The position numbers and the translations under genes were made by a program. Below, piece after piece: positions 61,524 to 64,000 of a DNA stretch of 64,000 nucleotides (positions are counted from its first letter, which is position 1; each line of letters opens with the position of its first letter). This DNA comes from Limnohabitans sp. Its GTDB lineage: Bacteria; Pseudomonadota; Gammaproteobacteria; Burkholderiales; Burkholderiaceae_C. The notes under the pieces are model-generated. The model saw nothing but the letters and a program-made list of their open reading frames with translations, had not been told where the DNA came from and ran no database searches. The stretch spans positions 1 to 64,000 of the forward strand of contig NZ_JAOASQ010000057.1 in assembly GCF_030158565.1 (NCBI RefSeq), read 5' to 3'.

Positions 61524-61558
61524 CCATGGGGCGCGGAGGCTGGGGCACAATCGAGGCC

Positions 61559-62701
61559 ATGTCTGAACGCGTCATTCCGCTGGTTGACCAGCGCCACCCC
61601 AGCTTGCCTTTGCCCCCCTTGTCGGCGGGGCATGACCTGAGCACCCTGCCGCTGGACGGGCTGCGTCGCCCGCTGACCGATCTGCGCATCAGCGTGACCG
61701 ACCGCTGCAACTTCCGCTGCAGTTACTGCATGCCCAAGGAGGTCTTTGACAAAGACTACGCCTACTTGCCGCACAGCCACCTGCTGAGTTTTGAAGAAAT
61801 CACCCGCATCGCCACCGTGTTCGTGGGCCGTGGGGTGCGCAAAATCCGACTGACGGGCGGTGAACCGCTGCTGCGCAAGAACATCGAAATCTTGATTGAA
61901 CAATTGGCCGCCCTGCGCACGCCCGATGGTCAGCCGCTTGATTTGACGCTGACCACCAACGGCTCACTGCTGGCGCGCAAAGCCCAGAGCCTGAAAAACG
62001 CGGGCCTGCAGCGCGTGACGGTGAGCTTGGACGGGCTGGACGACGCCGTCTTCCGCCAGATGAACGACGTGGACTTTCCGGTGGCCGATGTGTTGGATGG
62101 CATTGCCGCTGCCCAAGCAGCAGGCTTGGGGCCGATCAAGGTCAACATGGTCGTCAAACGCGGCACCAACGAGCATGAAATATTGCCCATGGCCCGGCAT
62201 TTCCGGGGCACAGGCATCGTGCTACGCTTCATTGAATACATGGACGTGGGTGCGACCAATGGCTGGTGCATGGACGAGGTGCTGCCCAGCGCAGACGTCG
62301 TGCGCCTGCTGCATGCCGAGCTGCCGCTGGTGCAGCTGGACCCAGCCGCCCCGGGCGAGACCGCCGAGCGCTGGGGCTACGCCAACGCCCAAGGCGAGCA
62401 CGACCCAAGTTTGGGCGAGATCGGCGTGATCAGCAGCGTGACGCAGGCCTTTTGCGGCGACTGCAACCGCGCCCGTTTGTCCACCGAAGGCCGCTTGTAC
62501 CTGTGCCTGTTTGCCAGCCAGGGCTATGACCTGCGCCAGCTCTTGCGTGATCCCACTCAAGACGATACGGCGCTGGCCGCCACGGTGGACGCCATCTGGC
62601 GCGGACGAACCGACCAATATTCGGTGCTGCGCAGCCTGCGCGGCCCCGACACCGCCAGCGGCCCCGGGCGCCGGGTGGAAATGAGCTATATCGGAGGCTG
62701 A
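61559..62701 (+). CDS. moaA: GTP 3',8-cyclase (molybdenum cofactor step 1)
   Basis: A radical-SAM enzyme of 380 residues that starts molybdopterin synthesis from GTP. The N-terminal cluster ligands are Cys50, Cys54 and Cys57 (CNFRCSYC). The C-terminal cluster ligands lie in [21 protein letters not shown]. The chain ends with Gly-Gly, which is needed for activity. The N-terminal 35 residues are an extension. I start it at ATG 61559. mobA follows after five bases. Confidence 0.96.
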   Translation: MSERVIPLVDQRHPSLPLPPLSAGHDLSTLPLDGLRRPLTDLRISVTDRCNFRCSYCMPKEVFDKDYAYLPHSHLLSFEEITRIATVFVGRGVRKIRLTGGEPLLRKNIEILIEQLAALRTPDGQPLDLTLTTNGSLLARKAQSLKNAGLQRVTVSLDGLDDAVFRQMNDVDFPVADVLDGIAAAQAAGLGPIKVNMVVKRGTNEHEILPMARHFRGTGIVLRFIEYMDVGATNGWCMDEVLPSADVVRLLHAELPLVQLDPAAPGETAERWGYANAQGEHDPSLGEIGVISSVTQAFCGDCNRARLSTEGRLYLCLFASQGYDLRQLLRDPTQDDTALAATVDAIWRGRTDQYSVLRSLRGPDTASGPGRRVEMSYIGG

Positions 62702-62706
62702 ACGCC

Positions 62707-63330
62707 ATGAACCACACAGCACCGGCCATCACGGGCCTGATTTTGGCGGGCGGGCGCGGCTCACGCATGGGCGGCATCGACAAGGGCCTGCAAAACTTTC
62801 GCGGCATGCCGCTGGCGCTGCAAACCCTGATGCGCCTGCAACTGCAAAGCCTGCCGCTGCAAGAAATTTTGATCAATGCCAACCGCAACCTGGCCGCCTA
62901 CGAGTCCTTGGGCGTGCCGGTCTGGCCCGACAGCATCGATGGCTATGCGGGGCCATTGGCGGGCTTTCTCACGGGCCTGGAGCGCTGCGAAACCCCGCTC
63001 TTGCTCACTGTGCCCTGCGACTCGCCGCTGTTTCCACTCGATCTGGTTGAACGCCTGTACAAAGCCATGGATGAGCAAGACGCCGACATGGCGATGGCGG
63101 CTGCACCCGAGACCGATGGCGCGGTGCGCCCACAGCCGGTGTTTTGCCTGCTCAAAACAGAGCTGCTGGAGAGCCTGGTCAAGTTCACCCAAAGCGGTGG
63201 CCGCAAGATCGACGCATGGACGGGCCAGCACCGCTGCGCCATCGTGCCGTTTGACCAGAGCGGCGACAGCGCCCACGCTTTTGCCAACGCCAACACACTG
63301 GCCGAATTGCAAGAACTCGAATCACTTTGA
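62707..63330 (+). CDS. mobA: Molybdenum cofactor guanylyltransferase
   Basis: An enzyme of 207 residues that attaches GMP to molybdopterin to give the guanine dinucleotide cofactor of DMSO-reductase-type enzymes. The nucleotide-binding [18 protein letters not shown] and the metal site [10 protein letters not shown] are present. It lies between moaA and moeA in the same direction. Confidence 0.95.
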   Translation: MNHTAPAITGLILAGGRGSRMGGIDKGLQNFRGMPLALQTLMRLQLQSLPLQEILINANRNLAAYESLGVPVWPDSIDGYAGPLAGFLTGLERCETPLLLTVPCDSPLFPLDLVERLYKAMDEQDADMAMAAAPETDGAVRPQPVFCLLKTELLESLVKFTQSGGRKIDAWTGQHRCAIVPFDQSGDSAHAFANANTLAELQELESL

Positions 63331-63376
63331 ACCGCGCGGCACGGCAGCGCCGTGCCCCATCGCCATTGTTATTGCC

Positions 63377-64000
<624 letters not shown>

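Noticed and set aside
60094..61710. Minus-strand frame containing repeated CHPRRRP-like segments
   Set aside because: The segments are the translated REP-like repeats; the rest is antisense to the aldehyde dehydrogenase gene.

Overview
The window looks like the chromosome of a GC-rich, polyhydroxybutyrate (PHB)-storing betaproteobacterium of the order Burkholderiales, most like the Comamonadaceae. The reasons are a class I PHA cluster (phaC-phaA-phaB), a Bug-type solute receptor, a stand-alone RnfB, the orders ilvBHC/pssA/leuA, nadE-glnB and aat-bpt, and a sigma factor followed by DUF3619, DUF3106 and RDD proteins. I see no rRNA or tRNA gene, prophage, IS element or CRISPR array. Both window edges cut a gene: an acyl-CoA dehydrogenase at the left and moeA at the right.

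1-7364 (+) encodes CoA-dependent breakdown of an alicyclic acid, best matched to cyclohexanecarboxylate. It holds an AliB-like dehydrogenase, an AliA-like ligase, a Bug receptor, a BadK-like hydratase, a second acyl-CoA dehydrogenase and the electron acceptor EtfBA. An AraC-type regulator (7447-8373, -) sits between this block and a divergent second catabolic block (8485-16692, +). That block has two SDR dehydrogenases, a 3-ketosteroid-dehydrogenase-like flavoprotein, a NIPSNAP protein and a complete branched-chain-type ABC transporter. Two more SDRs and a 3-hydroxyisobutyrate-dehydrogenase-like enzyme follow (to 19366). Two near-identical direct repeats exactly 21 bp apart in the araC/SDR gap look like the AraC operator.

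19394-28190 is mixed: aroE, an amidohydrolase, a secreted MetX-like hydrolase, uvrB, an aromatic/aspartate aminotransferase, a PHB depolymerase with a lysine/alanine-rich tail, and rnfB. 28368-35698 (-) is a propionyl-CoA to succinyl-CoA operon (mcm, meaB, pccB, pccA, probable epimerase) under a divergent GntR regulator. 36540-41434 (-) carries dusA and the PHB synthesis genes. 41522-46153 carries pgeF, the N-degron transferases aat and bpt, an IclR regulator and a penicillin-binding endopeptidase.

46279-52266 (-) is branched-chain amino-acid and phospholipid synthesis (ilvB-ilvH-ilvC, pssA, leuA). leuA is preceded by a leader peptide of 17 residues with five leucine codons and a terminator hairpin, a textbook attenuator layout. 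52514-54774 (+) is the sigma factor/DUF3619/DUF3106/RDD set, a candidate envelope-signalling module. The right end carries dgkA, a LOG-type protein, glnB and nadE (-), a FemAB-like acyltransferase, ppa (-), an aldehyde dehydrogenase, and the molybdenum cofactor genes moaA, mobA and moeA.

The least explained parts are the ketone/flavoprotein module at 8485-18335, the sigma/DUF module, the PhaZ tail, and a palindromic repeat family found at 28265-28326 and 61355-61523.
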